DNA from: CAZCDS01 sp964497585
GTDB taxonomy: Bacteria > Desulfobacterota > Desulfomonilia > Desulfomonilales > Desulfomonilaceae
NCBI GenBank assembly: GCA_964497585.1
Contig: CAZCDS010000010.1
Span: 81,822-145,821, forward strand
Length of the DNA stretch: 64,000 nucleotides
Direction of reading: 5' to 3'
Shown: positions 35,088 through 43,126 of the stretch, piece by piece
Numbering within the stretch: position 1 is the first letter of the stretch
Layout: each line of letters opens with the position of its first letter
Program-made: the position numbers and the translations under genes
Notes under the pieces: generated by a model
Database searches by the model: none
What the model was told of the DNA's origin: nothing
Seen by the model: only the letters and a program-made list of their open reading frames with translations

Positions 35088-36970
35088 TGTTCAAACGAGC
35101 GCCTCAGTGGAAGAAGACCTACGGGTCCAGACTCGTCAGCGCAGAGGCCGCGGCCGCGCACATCAAGAACGGCGACCGTATCTACATCGGGAGCGTGTGC
35201 GCGGAGCCAAGGCCTCTTGTGAAGGCCCTCGCCGCCTCGAGCCTCGAGGACGTGGAGATCATCCAGCTCAAGCCCGGGGAGGAGGCCTCCAAGCTCGTTG
35301 AAAAGGGGAGCCGCCGGTTCCGGCTCAAGACCTTCTACGTGGGGGGCCGCAGGGACGATCCCTCAGGTCTGCCTCAGGCCGATCAGGTACCCCTTTTTCA
35401 TTCCGAGATACCCCGATTCTTCAGGAACCGCCGAATTCCCGTGGACGTGGCCATGATCCAGGTTTCCGAGCCGGACCGGTTCGGACAGGTCAGCCTGGGG
35501 ATCTCGGTAGACATCTCCCGATCCGCGGTCGAGTCCGCCAGAACCGTTATCGCTCAGGTCAATCCGAGAATGCCGCGCACCCTGGGAAATACCTTCATCC
35601 CGGTGGAGAGCATCGACTATCTGGTGGAAGGAGACGAGGAACTCCTGGAACTCGCGGACGTCCCGCTCTCTGAAGAGTCCAAGGCCATCTCACGCTACTG
35701 CTGCGAATTGATCGAGGATGGCGCGATCCTGCAGATCGGTTTTGCAGCCATCTCGCAGGGCTTCATCGAACACCTCACCGGTCACCGAGATCTGGGCGTC
35801 CATTCGGAGATGTTCACTGACAATCTCATCAACCTCATTGAGGCCGGAGTGGTCACCAATTCTACGAAAACGGCGTACCGCGGCAAGACGCTCGCTGCGT
35901 TCTGCATGGGCACGCGACGACTTTACGACTATGTGGATAACAATCCGCTCTTCGAATTTCATCCCGCTGACATGGTGCTCGATCCTGCGTTCATCGCGCA
36001 AAACGACAAGATGGTCGCGATGAATATCGCGCTCCAGGTGGACATGAGGGGCCAGATCCGCCAGGGGAGCCTCGGCTGGACCGCCTACGAGGGCTCAGGC
36101 GGCGAACAGGACTTCATGAGGGGAGCAAGCCTGTCCCAAGGCGGGCGATCCATTGTCTGTCTCAGGTCGGTCGATCAGAACGGAAATTCGACGATCGTGG
36201 CAGACTTCGGTCGAAAGGCCGCGGTGATCACCAATCGAGGTGACGTTCACTATGTGGTGACGGAATTCGGTTCTGCGTACCTGAGCGGGAAATCGATCCG
36301 GGAACGTGCCATGGCACTCATCGAGGTTGCCCACCCCGATCACCGGGAATCGCTCATGGAACAAGCACGGGAAGCCGGATACGTGTACCCCGACCACGTC
36401 TTCTATCGGATGGTCTCACCTGATTTCCGGGAGAGAATACGCACGGACCACGTCTTCAAAGGCGGGCTCAAAGCCCATATCCGGGCCATGAAGTCGACCG
36501 ATGAGGCCATGCTCAGAGATCTCTTCTACCACCTCTCGGAAAGCTCGGTCTACTTTCGCTACTTTAGCCCCAGGCGGAGCATGCCCCATGCCAACCTCCA
36601 GCGGTACATCAACCTAGAGGCCGACCAGGGATTGTCCCTCGTCGTGACCATCGGCCCAAAAGAAAATCGCAAGATGATCGCGGAAGGCCGTTACGTCTTA
36701 GACGACCAGGATCCCTTCCCCGAAGTGGCCCTCATGGTCGACGAAGCGTACCATGGCAGAGGAATCGGTTCCTTCCTGTTCACGTACCTCATCGAGCTGG
36801 CCGCGGAACAGGGCATCGAAGGATTCCGCCTCGAAGTGCTCACCACCAATGATCCTATGATGCGGCTCCTGGAAAAACTCCCCTACAAGACGCAGACGCG
36901 TGTCGAGGGCTCCGTCAAGGTCTCCAGGTTCCGTTTCGACGAACTCGATGCGGACAAACAGAAAACCTGA
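35087..36970 (+). CDS. Acetyl-CoA hydrolase/CoA-transferase fused to GNAT acetyltransferase
   Basis: 627 residues from GTG 35087. N-terminal CoA-transferase family I domains (about 1-440): IKNGDRIYIGSVCAEPRPLVKAL, GVHSEMFTDNLINLIEAG (likely catalytic-Glu region), and EGSGGEQDFMRGASLSQGGRSI. A C-terminal GNAT domain (about 465-620) has the acetyl-CoA loop DEAYHGRGIGSFLFTYLIELA. This two-part architecture is known among bacterial 4-hydroxybutyrate CoA-transferase-like proteins. CoA-transfer supplies activated acids to the coupled ligase or the reverse; the GNAT half may acetylate a protein, perhaps the ligase next to it, as Pat does for acetyl-CoA synthetase. This last point is inference. Confidence 0.85.
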   Translation: MFKRAPQWKKTYGSRLVSAEAAAAHIKNGDRIYIGSVCAEPRPLVKALAASSLEDVEIIQLKPGEEASKLVEKGSRRFRLKTFYVGGRRDDPSGLPQADQVPLFHSEIPRFFRNRRIPVDVAMIQVSEPDRFGQVSLGISVDISRSAVESARTVIAQVNPRMPRTLGNTFIPVESIDYLVEGDEELLELADVPLSEESKAISRYCCELIEDGAILQIGFAAISQGFIEHLTGHRDLGVHSEMFTDNLINLIEAGVVTNSTKTAYRGKTLAAFCMGTRRLYDYVDNNPLFEFHPADMVLDPAFIAQNDKMVAMNIALQVDMRGQIRQGSLGWTAYEGSGGEQDFMRGASLSQGGRSIVCLRSVDQNGNSTIVADFGRKAAVITNRGDVHYVVTEFGSAYLSGKSIRERAMALIEVAHPDHRESLMEQAREAGYVYPDHVFYRMVSPDFRERIRTDHVFKGGLKAHIRAMKSTDEAMLRDLFYHLSESSVYFRYFSPRRSMPHANLQRYINLEADQGLSLVVTIGPKENRKMIAEGRYVLDDQDPFPEVALMVDEAYHGRGIGSFLFTYLIELAAEQGIEGFRLEVLTTNDPMMRLLEKLPYKTQTRVEGSVKVSRFRFDELDADKQKT

Positions 36971-37310
36971 GAACCGAACCTGGATGTCGCGGACTCAAGA
37001 GGACCGACTTGTTGCTGGCCGCCGTGGGCGCTGGACGGGGGAGATGGGTTGGGCCGAGAGTGCCTGTTCTTGCTCAACCCGGGTAAAACTCCTTGGTCGC
37101 AATAGATTTCATGATCGCCCGATCTCTTGTCCTTTCCGACTTTTCCGGGAAACTTCCCACTACCCACCGCCGCCCCATCGCCAAGTTGGCGGTAGCCTTG
37201 CAGGTCTGGCCGAACGATAGTAAGTTTTATTTAGAGGCCTAGCGGATCCGCTCCGAACTTGGTCAAGGAACCCAGCCGACGGTGCGAATGATGGGGGAGT
37301 CTTAGCGAAA
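36971..37310. other. Non-coding junction at the left side of the accessory island
   Basis: 340 bases without a supported gene. A perfect 12-base palindrome AGCGGATCCGCT lies at 37241-37252, 59 bases before the TPR gene. Confidence 0.35.
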
Positions 37311-39140
37311 ATGACCTTGGCAACAGATCTATTCAAACAATATGTGCTTCCCCTTTTTGACCCTTTTCTCACAAGCGTTCCTCCATGGGTCTTATTCGCA
37401 ATAGCTGCGCTTCTATTCGTTTGGTGGCGTTCCTGGGTCCACGGCGTGGCGGCCTGGGTAATCACAATTATCCTGGTCTGTTACTATTCGTACATTCTAT
37501 CTCTCCTTCTGACCGCTCAAACCAAGCCAGCACTTAGCAGAGACGAACTCGTTGTGGCCATAGCCCGATTCACAGCGCTGAGCCAAGGCGCGCAGGAACA
37601 CGCCGACAACTTCCGACACCGTATCGAGCTTGAAATTAAGAGAAGTGCGCGAGATGGCGTTCCGGTCCATGCGAAGACATTGGATGTTGGAATACAGGGG
37701 GCGGATGACGATGAACGTACTGAGGCAGCGGCGTCTGTCTGCGCCTCCGTTCCGGCGCACTGCGTCGTTTGGGGGCATGTAAGGTATGACGAAGACACTC
37801 TCTACTTGGAGCCGATCGTGACATTGTCTCAAGAGGTGCTGAGGCGTTTGCCATTCCTGCAGCTGACTTTGTCCGTTCCTATTTCCACTGGGCCTCCGCA
37901 CCTTGAGTTCAAGGAACGGGTTTCTAAACAGTTGGGTGAAGTCATAGGAATTGTTTCTGGGCTGGCCGAATTTTATGCCGGGAACTACCGCAATGCCGAC
38001 AATATCCTTGGACGTTTCTCGACGCCGGGTTGTCTCTTCTACCGGGGAGTAGCCCTATTCGAAGAGGCGGCGCGAGGCGGTTATCCCAAAACAATGTTGG
38101 CGGAAGCGATTGCCCTACTGGATCAGGCCGCTGAGGCATGCGAAGACAGTGCTCAAGGACACTTTGAGGAAGTCAGCGAATTCGCGAGACTGACCTCGAC
38201 AGCTATCAAGGCTCACGCGGCAACGCTGTACCAACCGCCGAATTGGTCAGACCTCCTATCCGATGCCATAGACATGTTCGAGTCTGCGTGCGAACGTTTT
38301 GCCCGTGGCAACAAGCTCACTCTTTGGGCCACGGGCAAATTCAATCTGGGAATGGCGTACTTCGAAATCGGGCGCCGTCTGGAGGGTGGCGAGGACTTGG
38401 ATTTCCTTGAAAGGGCCGTGAGGGCATTCAATGGGTCGTTGGGCGTTTTCACGCGCAAGGCGTTTCCTTCGCAGTGGGCTACCGTCAAACGAAGTCTTGC
38501 CTTTTCCCTGTTCGAGTTTGGCAAGCGCGCAGGGGGACAGACAGGGCTTGAAATGCTTATGGAATCCGTGGTCCATCTGAAGGATTGCTTCAAAGTGCTC
38601 AGTCGTGAGGCGTCGCCACTAGATTGGGCAGTGGCAAAGGCTCAGCTTGGGACTTCATACTCTGGGCTTGCAGGTCTGTTTCAGCGGTCGGCAGCGAAAC
38701 GCCTCCTCAAGAAAGCAGTGAACAATCATCGGGCGGCTCTTGAGGTGAAGGCCTTGCGAGTCAACGCCACAGAGTTTTCAGGCACTGCGATTAACCTGGC
38801 GACGTCGCTGCAGAAATATGCTGAGAAGGTTCGCCCCAGAAAATCGCTTCAACTCCTGAGAGAGTCAGAGACCGTGCTAAAGAAGGCCTTGACCACGTGC
38901 GAGGAAGCCGGATTGGAGGAAAGACTGCTTGTCGCTCAGCAGCAGCTAGGCATTACACTTTGCTGTCTCGGTGAGCGAACCGGCGGTCATGCCGGCAGGA
39001 CCCTCGTGGCCGAAGGCATCGGCTGGTTTGATGCGGCTTTGTCAGTTGTTGACCAATCCAGGTTCCCACATCTGTACGCAAACTTGACTGCGAATCGCTC
39101 AAAGGCCGAGACTATGCTGGCAGAACTCTCGGACGTGTGA
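37311..39140 (+). CDS. Membrane-anchored TPR protein with CsgG/FlgO-like domain
   Basis: 609 residues. Two N-terminal transmembrane helices (about 24-40 and 45-68) are followed by an alpha/beta part (about 75-200). Its strand pattern AHCVVWGHVRYDEDTLYLEP resembles the CsgG/FlgO/TolB-N fold used with TPRs. The rest (about 225-605) is helical TPR-like, with repeated W...NLG.A..E.G.R..GG...L..AV motifs (for example LWATGKFNLGMAYFEIGRRLEGGEDL and QWATVKRSLAFSLFEFGKRAGG). Such repeats frequently sit in sensor or effector proteins. Base use is less GC-rich than the neighbours. Paired with the small membrane gene downstream. Function unknown. Confidence 0.65.
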   Translation: MTLATDLFKQYVLPLFDPFLTSVPPWVLFAIAALLFVWWRSWVHGVAAWVITIILVCYYSYILSLLLTAQTKPALSRDELVVAIARFTALSQGAQEHADNFRHRIELEIKRSARDGVPVHAKTLDVGIQGADDDERTEAAASVCASVPAHCVVWGHVRYDEDTLYLEPIVTLSQEVLRRLPFLQLTLSVPISTGPPHLEFKERVSKQLGEVIGIVSGLAEFYAGNYRNADNILGRFSTPGCLFYRGVALFEEAARGGYPKTMLAEAIALLDQAAEACEDSAQGHFEEVSEFARLTSTAIKAHAATLYQPPNWSDLLSDAIDMFESACERFARGNKLTLWATGKFNLGMAYFEIGRRLEGGEDLDFLERAVRAFNGSLGVFTRKAFPSQWATVKRSLAFSLFEFGKRAGGQTGLEMLMESVVHLKDCFKVLSREASPLDWAVAKAQLGTSYSGLAGLFQRSAAKRLLKKAVNNHRAALEVKALRVNATEFSGTAINLATSLQKYAEKVRPRKSLQLLRESETVLKKALTTCEEAGLEERLLVAQQQLGITLCCLGERTGGHAGRTLVAEGIGWFDAALSVVDQSRFPHLYANLTANRSKAETMLAELSDV

Positions 39141-39267
39141 TTGTTTTCTTGAGACATAATGACGGTTTCTCAGGATCTGCTTTCGGGTGTGTTACTTGGT
39201 TGACAATAGCGATGACTTCTGAGAGGAATTGCTTCGAAGTTTTTGAAGAGCAGCGAATCGCGGGCTC

Positions 39268-39858
39268 ATGGATAACTGCTTGGCACTATTGAGCATCTTC
39301 CTAACACTCGGTTGCACTCTAATCACTATCTTGGTAGCCCCGGGAGTGGTTGTTCTGGTCGACAGGACGGTAGAATTCCTACAGAAAAGGAGGCAGCTAG
39401 TCAGCCTGCTGGACGAGTGCGAAACTCATCTCAAGAAATGGATTCTTTCGCGGACCGAGGAAGAATGGCAAGAAGGCGCCGCCGAAATATTGCGTTTGTA
39501 CCACAAAGTTGGCCGAGCGAAAGAAGGAATCCCCGTAGTGGGGGGTGGAAAGGCCACGCGTGCAGAACACGCGGGTCCAGGGTCTCTGATGGGAACGGTT
39601 CAGGGTATTCTCCTGATGATCTATCTCAATGCCAAAGACGAAGAACCCACTGCAGACCAGAAAGAAGCTCGTCGACGTGAAATTAAAATCTTTTCACAAG
39701 ATGTGTCACACTTGAAACGCGTGCTCGACCGCCTTGAAGGATTGGGGCAGTACCAGGCGTACCTCTCGAAAGAAGTCGCACGAGTCTATTTGAGTCTGGG
39801 CTTAGGCTTTATCGGGTTGATCAGGAGATCCCTTAGAAACAGACGGTCCAGCGACTAA
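39268..39858 (+). CDS. Small membrane protein with coiled-coil tail, partner of the TPR gene
   Basis: 196 residues. One strong N-terminal transmembrane helix (about 5-33) is followed by a helical charged region and a moderately hydrophobic C-terminal stretch (VYLSLGLGFIGLI). No family recognised. Sits 127 bases after the TPR gene on the same strand, in the same base-composition island. The gap and absence of an evident promoter suggest co-transcription. Confidence 0.5.
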   Translation: MDNCLALLSIFLTLGCTLITILVAPGVVVLVDRTVEFLQKRRQLVSLLDECETHLKKWILSRTEEEWQEGAAEILRLYHKVGRAKEGIPVVGGGKATRAEHAGPGSLMGTVQGILLMIYLNAKDEEPTADQKEARRREIKIFSQDVSHLKRVLDRLEGLGQYQAYLSKEVARVYLSLGLGFIGLIRRSLRNRRSSD

Positions 39859-40171
39859 ATGCGGCGGCCGGTGGGGCGGAACAACCTTTAACATTGTATC
39901 GACGTATCGAAGAGGGGTCACGTCTCGCTTTGACTCTTGATGAATTCGGCCTGGAACCTGAACTGCGGCCGCGGTTCGTGTCGACGCTTACTGCTTATTC
40001 GGCAACCTGAACAAGTCAACGCGACACCCGACAACCGATCCTCTCTTCACGACGAGCGCCTCGTCTCCACGGCCCCTTTCATCTGTGAGACCAACCACGT
40101 CAATCTCTCTTTGCTCCGCAACGGTGAACCAGCCCGAACGGCCATCCGGGGGCTCGTCCCGGATGGGGTAA
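39859..40171. other. Intergenic region with the first copy of a dispersed repeat
   Basis: 313 bases. Contains the repeat copy at 40054-40112, which in reverse reads as the tail of a protein-like frame (DVVGLTDERGRGDEALV). No gene otherwise supported. Confidence 0.4.
40054..40112. repeat. Short dispersed repeat, copy A (next to hicA)
   Basis: About 59 bases with roughly 85 percent identity to 41645-41704: both contain GAGCGCCTCGT, CCACGGCC, GAGACCAACCAC and CAATCTCTCTTT in the same order. Downstream of hicA on its 3' side. Confidence 0.7.
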
Positions 40172-40396
40172 TCATCGGGCCTTGAGCAACTCATCGACAG
40201 TCAAACCAATATCTTTCGCGATTTGTTTCAGTAATAAGGGAGATACGTCACGGCCTGTATGAACTGGAACAGTCGTGCATCGGCCATCCTGATGCCGGAA
40301 CTGTTTGTGAGAACCGCGTTGACGAACCTCCCGAAAGCCGAGATCTTCCAGGAGCCTGACGACTTCTCGCGCGGTGAGAATCGGAAGGTTCCCCAT
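40172..40396 (-). CDS. hicA: HicA toxin (mRNA interferase)
   Basis: 74 residues from ATG 40396 (MGNLPILTAREVVRLLEDLGF). The catalytic His lies in RGSHKQFRH, followed by VPVHTGRDVSPLLLKQIAKDIG, the standard HicA fold. HicA cleaves mRNA; the antitoxin HicB neutralises it. hicB ends one base upstream, in the hicB-hicA order and translationally tight. The longer frame to 40429 overlaps hicB and is not needed. Confidence 0.92.
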   Translation of the reverse strand: MGNLPILTAREVVRLLEDLGFREVRQRGSHKQFRHQDGRCTTVPVHTGRDVSPLLLKQIAKDIGLTVDELLKAR

Positions 40397-40397
40397 G

Positions 40398-40607
40398 CTA
40401 TGGTATGACCACCTGATGTATTCCCACAAACTCAGCCTCTAAACGCGGCTCACCATCCTCCAAGAGCATTTCGATTACCTCCAGGAGGTTTCGATCAAGT
40501 TCTTCGAGAGTCTCGCCTTGGGAGTGGGCCCCTGCAAACCCCGGCACATAGCCGACGTAAAGCCCAGTATCAGGGCATCGTTGTATTACGGCGGCATAAC
40601 CTTTCAT
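40398..40607 (-). CDS. hicB: HicB antitoxin
   Basis: 69 residues (ATG 40607, MKGYAAVIQRCPDTGLYVGYVPGFAGAHSQGETLEELDRNL). Matches the HicB_lk/UPF0150 fold that inhibits HicA. It lacks the C-terminal ribbon-helix-helix or HTH DNA-binding part that many HicB carry, so autoregulation may need another protein. Paired with hicA directly downstream. Confidence 0.9.
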   Translation of the reverse strand: MKGYAAVIQRCPDTGLYVGYVPGFAGAHSQGETLEELDRNLLEVIEMLLEDGEPRLEAEFVGIHQVVIP

Positions 40608-41202
40608 GGTCACCTCCACGCCTATCCTCAGCCTTCAGGTCCGCCGACCGCGCTCTCATCGGAGCTCGGCATGATCTTGCTCCTGCTACAGGGGCTCGAT
40701 TGTGAAGAAGCAATGATGAATCCGGCCAACCAAGACCCGAAGCTTGTCACTATCTTACCACGAAAACAACGCGATGGCCAAAAACCTCTGATCCAAGGTT
40801 TCGAAATTCGGGGGGAAGTCCTGCCGGTTTCTCCCCCGTCAAATGGGTTCCTGCAGGTTCGTCTGAAGTGGGAAGCGCATTTGAAAATTGGAATATTTCA
40901 GATCATACTACTCCTGCCTCCACAGGAATGACGCTCGTTAGGAGCAAGAGCTGCCAGGTCGGTGTCTTCGCCGGCTTCTGAAGTTGCCCGTTTCCCGTGA
41001 TTCCGGGCGGAATTCCCCCGAAAGCAGGGATCCAGTCTTTTTGGATTACGGCGCCGGCACAGGAGGCCGATCCCGTTCTTGCCGCTGAACGCGGGAGCGG
41101 CGGCTCCAACAGTGCCTCTTGTTCCCCAAGGCTCAAGAAATGAGTATGATGTGAAACGAGTGGCGCCCCGGTCTTGTCCCTACTGAAAGAGAGTGAGAAA
41201 AA
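40608..41202. other. Intergenic region with scattered short repeats between hicBA and higA
   Basis: 595 bases. Contains the CTGCCTCCACAGGAATGACG and GATTCCGGGCGGAATTC ... GAAAGCAGGGATCCAG elements (40909-41041). No toxin frame (higB) upstream of the HigA-type gene could be found. Confidence 0.45.
40909..41041. repeat. Repetitive extragenic elements (GTCATTCC-type)
   Basis: CTGCCTCCACAGGAATGACG near 40915 and CGAAAGCAGGGATCCAGTC near 41018 are of the kind GTCATTCC-N-GCAGGAATCCAG, dispersed in many deltaproteobacterial genomes. Only one composite is in this window, so genome-wide copy number cannot be judged. Confidence 0.45.
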
Positions 41203-41622
41203 ATGAAAATCAAAGCGATTCGCACGGAGCAAGATTACGAAGCAGCATGTAGGAGAATCGACGAGATCTTCCGTGCTGAAGAAGGGACCGAAGAGGATGA
41301 CGAGTTGGAAATTCTCCTTGCGCTGGTGGACAGGTACGAGGAGGAGCATTTCCCAATAGGTATGCCACATCCCATCGAAGCGATCGAGATTCGGATGCAG
41401 AATCTGAAGATGTCGCGTAAGGATCTCATGGAGCGTCTCGACAAGAGTAGCGGAAGAATTTCTGATATCCTCAATTGCAGAAGGGCGCTAACACTCAATG
41501 ATATTCGTAAGATTAGCAGGCTGCTGCATATCCCCGTCGAAGTGTTGTCCCAGGAATACCCACTCAAAAAACCGACATCCAAGGGAGTAGGAGGAACGGT
41601 CGGAGGTGCCGCAGGGCGCTGA
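41203..41622 (+). CDS. higA: HigA-type antitoxin / XRE regulator, orphan
   Basis: 139 residues. The C-terminal HTH reads IEIRMQNLKMSRKDLMERLDKSSGRISDILNCRRALTLNDIRKISRLLHIPVEVL, typical of HigA antitoxins that act as repressor. The N-terminal 60 residues are very acidic (AEEGTEEDDELE). In the usual higBA order the toxin would be upstream within a few bases, but none is visible in the 595 bases upstream or downstream. It is a solitary antitoxin or a transcriptional regulator that has lost its toxin. Confidence 0.75.
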   Translation: MKIKAIRTEQDYEAACRRIDEIFRAEEGTEEDDELEILLALVDRYEEEHFPIGMPHPIEAIEIRMQNLKMSRKDLMERLDKSSGRISDILNCRRALTLNDIRKISRLLHIPVEVLSQEYPLKKPTSKGVGGTVGGAAGR

Positions 41623-41644
41623 AAAGCGGACCTCGCTTCCCGAA

Positions 41645-41704
41645 GAGCGCCTCGTTCCCACGGCCTCTTTCGTCCGGGAGACCAACCACATGCAATCTCT
41701 CTTT
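41645..41704. repeat. Short dispersed repeat, copy B (next to higA)
   Basis: Partner of 40054-40112, about 85 percent identical over 60 bases, separated by 1.6 kb. Lies directly after higA. Confidence 0.7.
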
Positions 41705-41894
41705 CGGGTGCGGCGGCCGGGAAGCTTTCTCTCCTGGCAAGGTGGCACTTTCTTGCTTATCGTAGCACAAATATCTTGACTTCATCTGCAATGGCACGTA
41801 TTATCTGATCGTGCCACGACTACCGGTCTCCTTGCTGAACAAGCAGTCGCTGCTCCATCATCCTGGCCCCTTCGGGAAAATTATTGTCTTCTAC

Positions 41895-42569
41895 ATGGTC
41901 CCGTTCCGAAAGCGGCGGACGGGGAAGGGAGAGGCTCATTTGAATGCTTCCAAGGCCGAGTTCTTTGACACGCAGGTGCGGGAAGAGTGGGCCTGTTCAC
42001 CCTATGATGGATCAGAGATTCAGAGGCTCTCTCGGATGATCGAGTCTGCGGGTGTTCGACGAGGCATGCGTGTTCTTGAACCAGGGTGCGGCACCGGGCG
42101 GTTGACCGAACTCCTGGCCGACGCGGTGGGGCCTTGGGGAGAAGTCGTGGCCGTGGATATGAGTTTGGGCATGGCGGACGCATGCTGCAAACGAGTGAAT
42201 GCAAGACCTAACGTGAGCGTAGTCCCTGCCGCGCTGGAGGATTTCCCCCTGGAAAGCGAGCATTTTGACGTTGCACTCTGTCACAATGTCTTCCCCCACT
42301 TTGACGACAAACCCGGAGCCGTACGGAAGCTGGCTGAGGCGCTTGACGGTTCCGGTAGCCTCGTAATCTACCATTTCCTGAATTCTGCCGAGAGCAATGA
42401 TCCCCGAAGAAAAGTCCACCCGATTGTCTTGAACGATCTTCTGCCGGGCCGTGAGACAATGGAGAAAATCTTGCGATCAGCCGGCTTGACCATTGAGTCC
42501 TTTTCGGACGACCACGCCGGCTACTTCGTCAAAGCGGTCTCACATGCCGCTCATGTGTCGCCGATTTGA
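41895..42569 (+). CDS. Class I SAM-dependent methyltransferase
   Basis: 224 residues from ATG 41895 (MVPFRKRRTGK); a GTG at 41811 is possible. Methyltransferase_11/25-type: VLEPGCGTGRLTELLADAVG (motif I), VVAVDMSLGMA, HFDVALCHNVFPHFDDKPGAVRKL. No substrate clue; at the right side of the accessory region. Confidence 0.8.
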   Translation: MVPFRKRRTGKGEAHLNASKAEFFDTQVREEWACSPYDGSEIQRLSRMIESAGVRRGMRVLEPGCGTGRLTELLADAVGPWGEVVAVDMSLGMADACCKRVNARPNVSVVPAALEDFPLESEHFDVALCHNVFPHFDDKPGAVRKLAEALDGSGSLVIYHFLNSAESNDPRRKVHPIVLNDLLPGRETMEKILRSAGLTIESFSDDHAGYFVKAVSHAAHVSPI

Positions 42570-42758
42570 GCTGAGATACCCAAGGCCATTGCAGCCCGAA
42601 GACAATCGGTAGCAAGCTAGTTTCAAGTCGGTTCATCACGGGGATCGGACAGCGCAGGCACTGGGGGGCACTCTTCTCGCGCAGACCCCAAGCCCGGCAT
42701 CCAGATCTTTGAGATATTTGGTTTTCCTTGTGCCTGTAAGGTTCACCTCTCTTCTCGC

Positions 42759-42980
42759 TCAGTCATCCGATTCCTTACACTCGGAGCATGCTGATACCGG
42801 TCTGCCGCCCATCTTGGTGCATTCGTCAACGGTCTTCGTGCCGTAGCAACCAAGTTTCCCGGTTACGGTACAGCGCCAGCAGCACAGCACATCTCCGTTT
42901 CCCTCGTCGGAACTCGCGGTCCCGGCCGGGAAGAGGATCAAAAGGGCCAACAAAAAGACAAGTATGGCGATCCTTTTCAT
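42759..42980 (-). CDS. Small cysteine-rich exported protein
   Basis: 73 residues with a signal peptide (MKRIAILVFLLALLILFPAGTASS), a good GAGGGGGG ribosome-binding site and a mature part of about 50 residues with seven cysteines: CCWRC, CYG, VDEC, ACSEC. No family recognised; disulfide-bonded or metal-binding in the periplasm. Confidence 0.6.
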   Translation of the reverse strand: MKRIAILVFLLALLILFPAGTASSDEGNGDVLCCWRCTVTGKLGCYGTKTVDECTKMGGRPVSACSECKESDD

Positions 42981-43126
42981 GAGCCCCCCTCACTGTAAAG
43001 GATACCTTATGATGATGACATCTTGTGCAGAACGGGTCAACCGAGAAGGAATCCGACCGGTGCCCGGCATACTGATCAGAACTGATTCTGACTCATATCA
43101 CCTGACAGGTCGGGCATGGGCTGTGG

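Noticed and set aside
40518..40931. Plus-strand frame across hicB and the repeat
   Set aside because: Antisense to hicB, extends into repeats, no motif.
41203..41622. Complete higBA pair
   Set aside because: No HigB frame can be found within 600 bases of either end.
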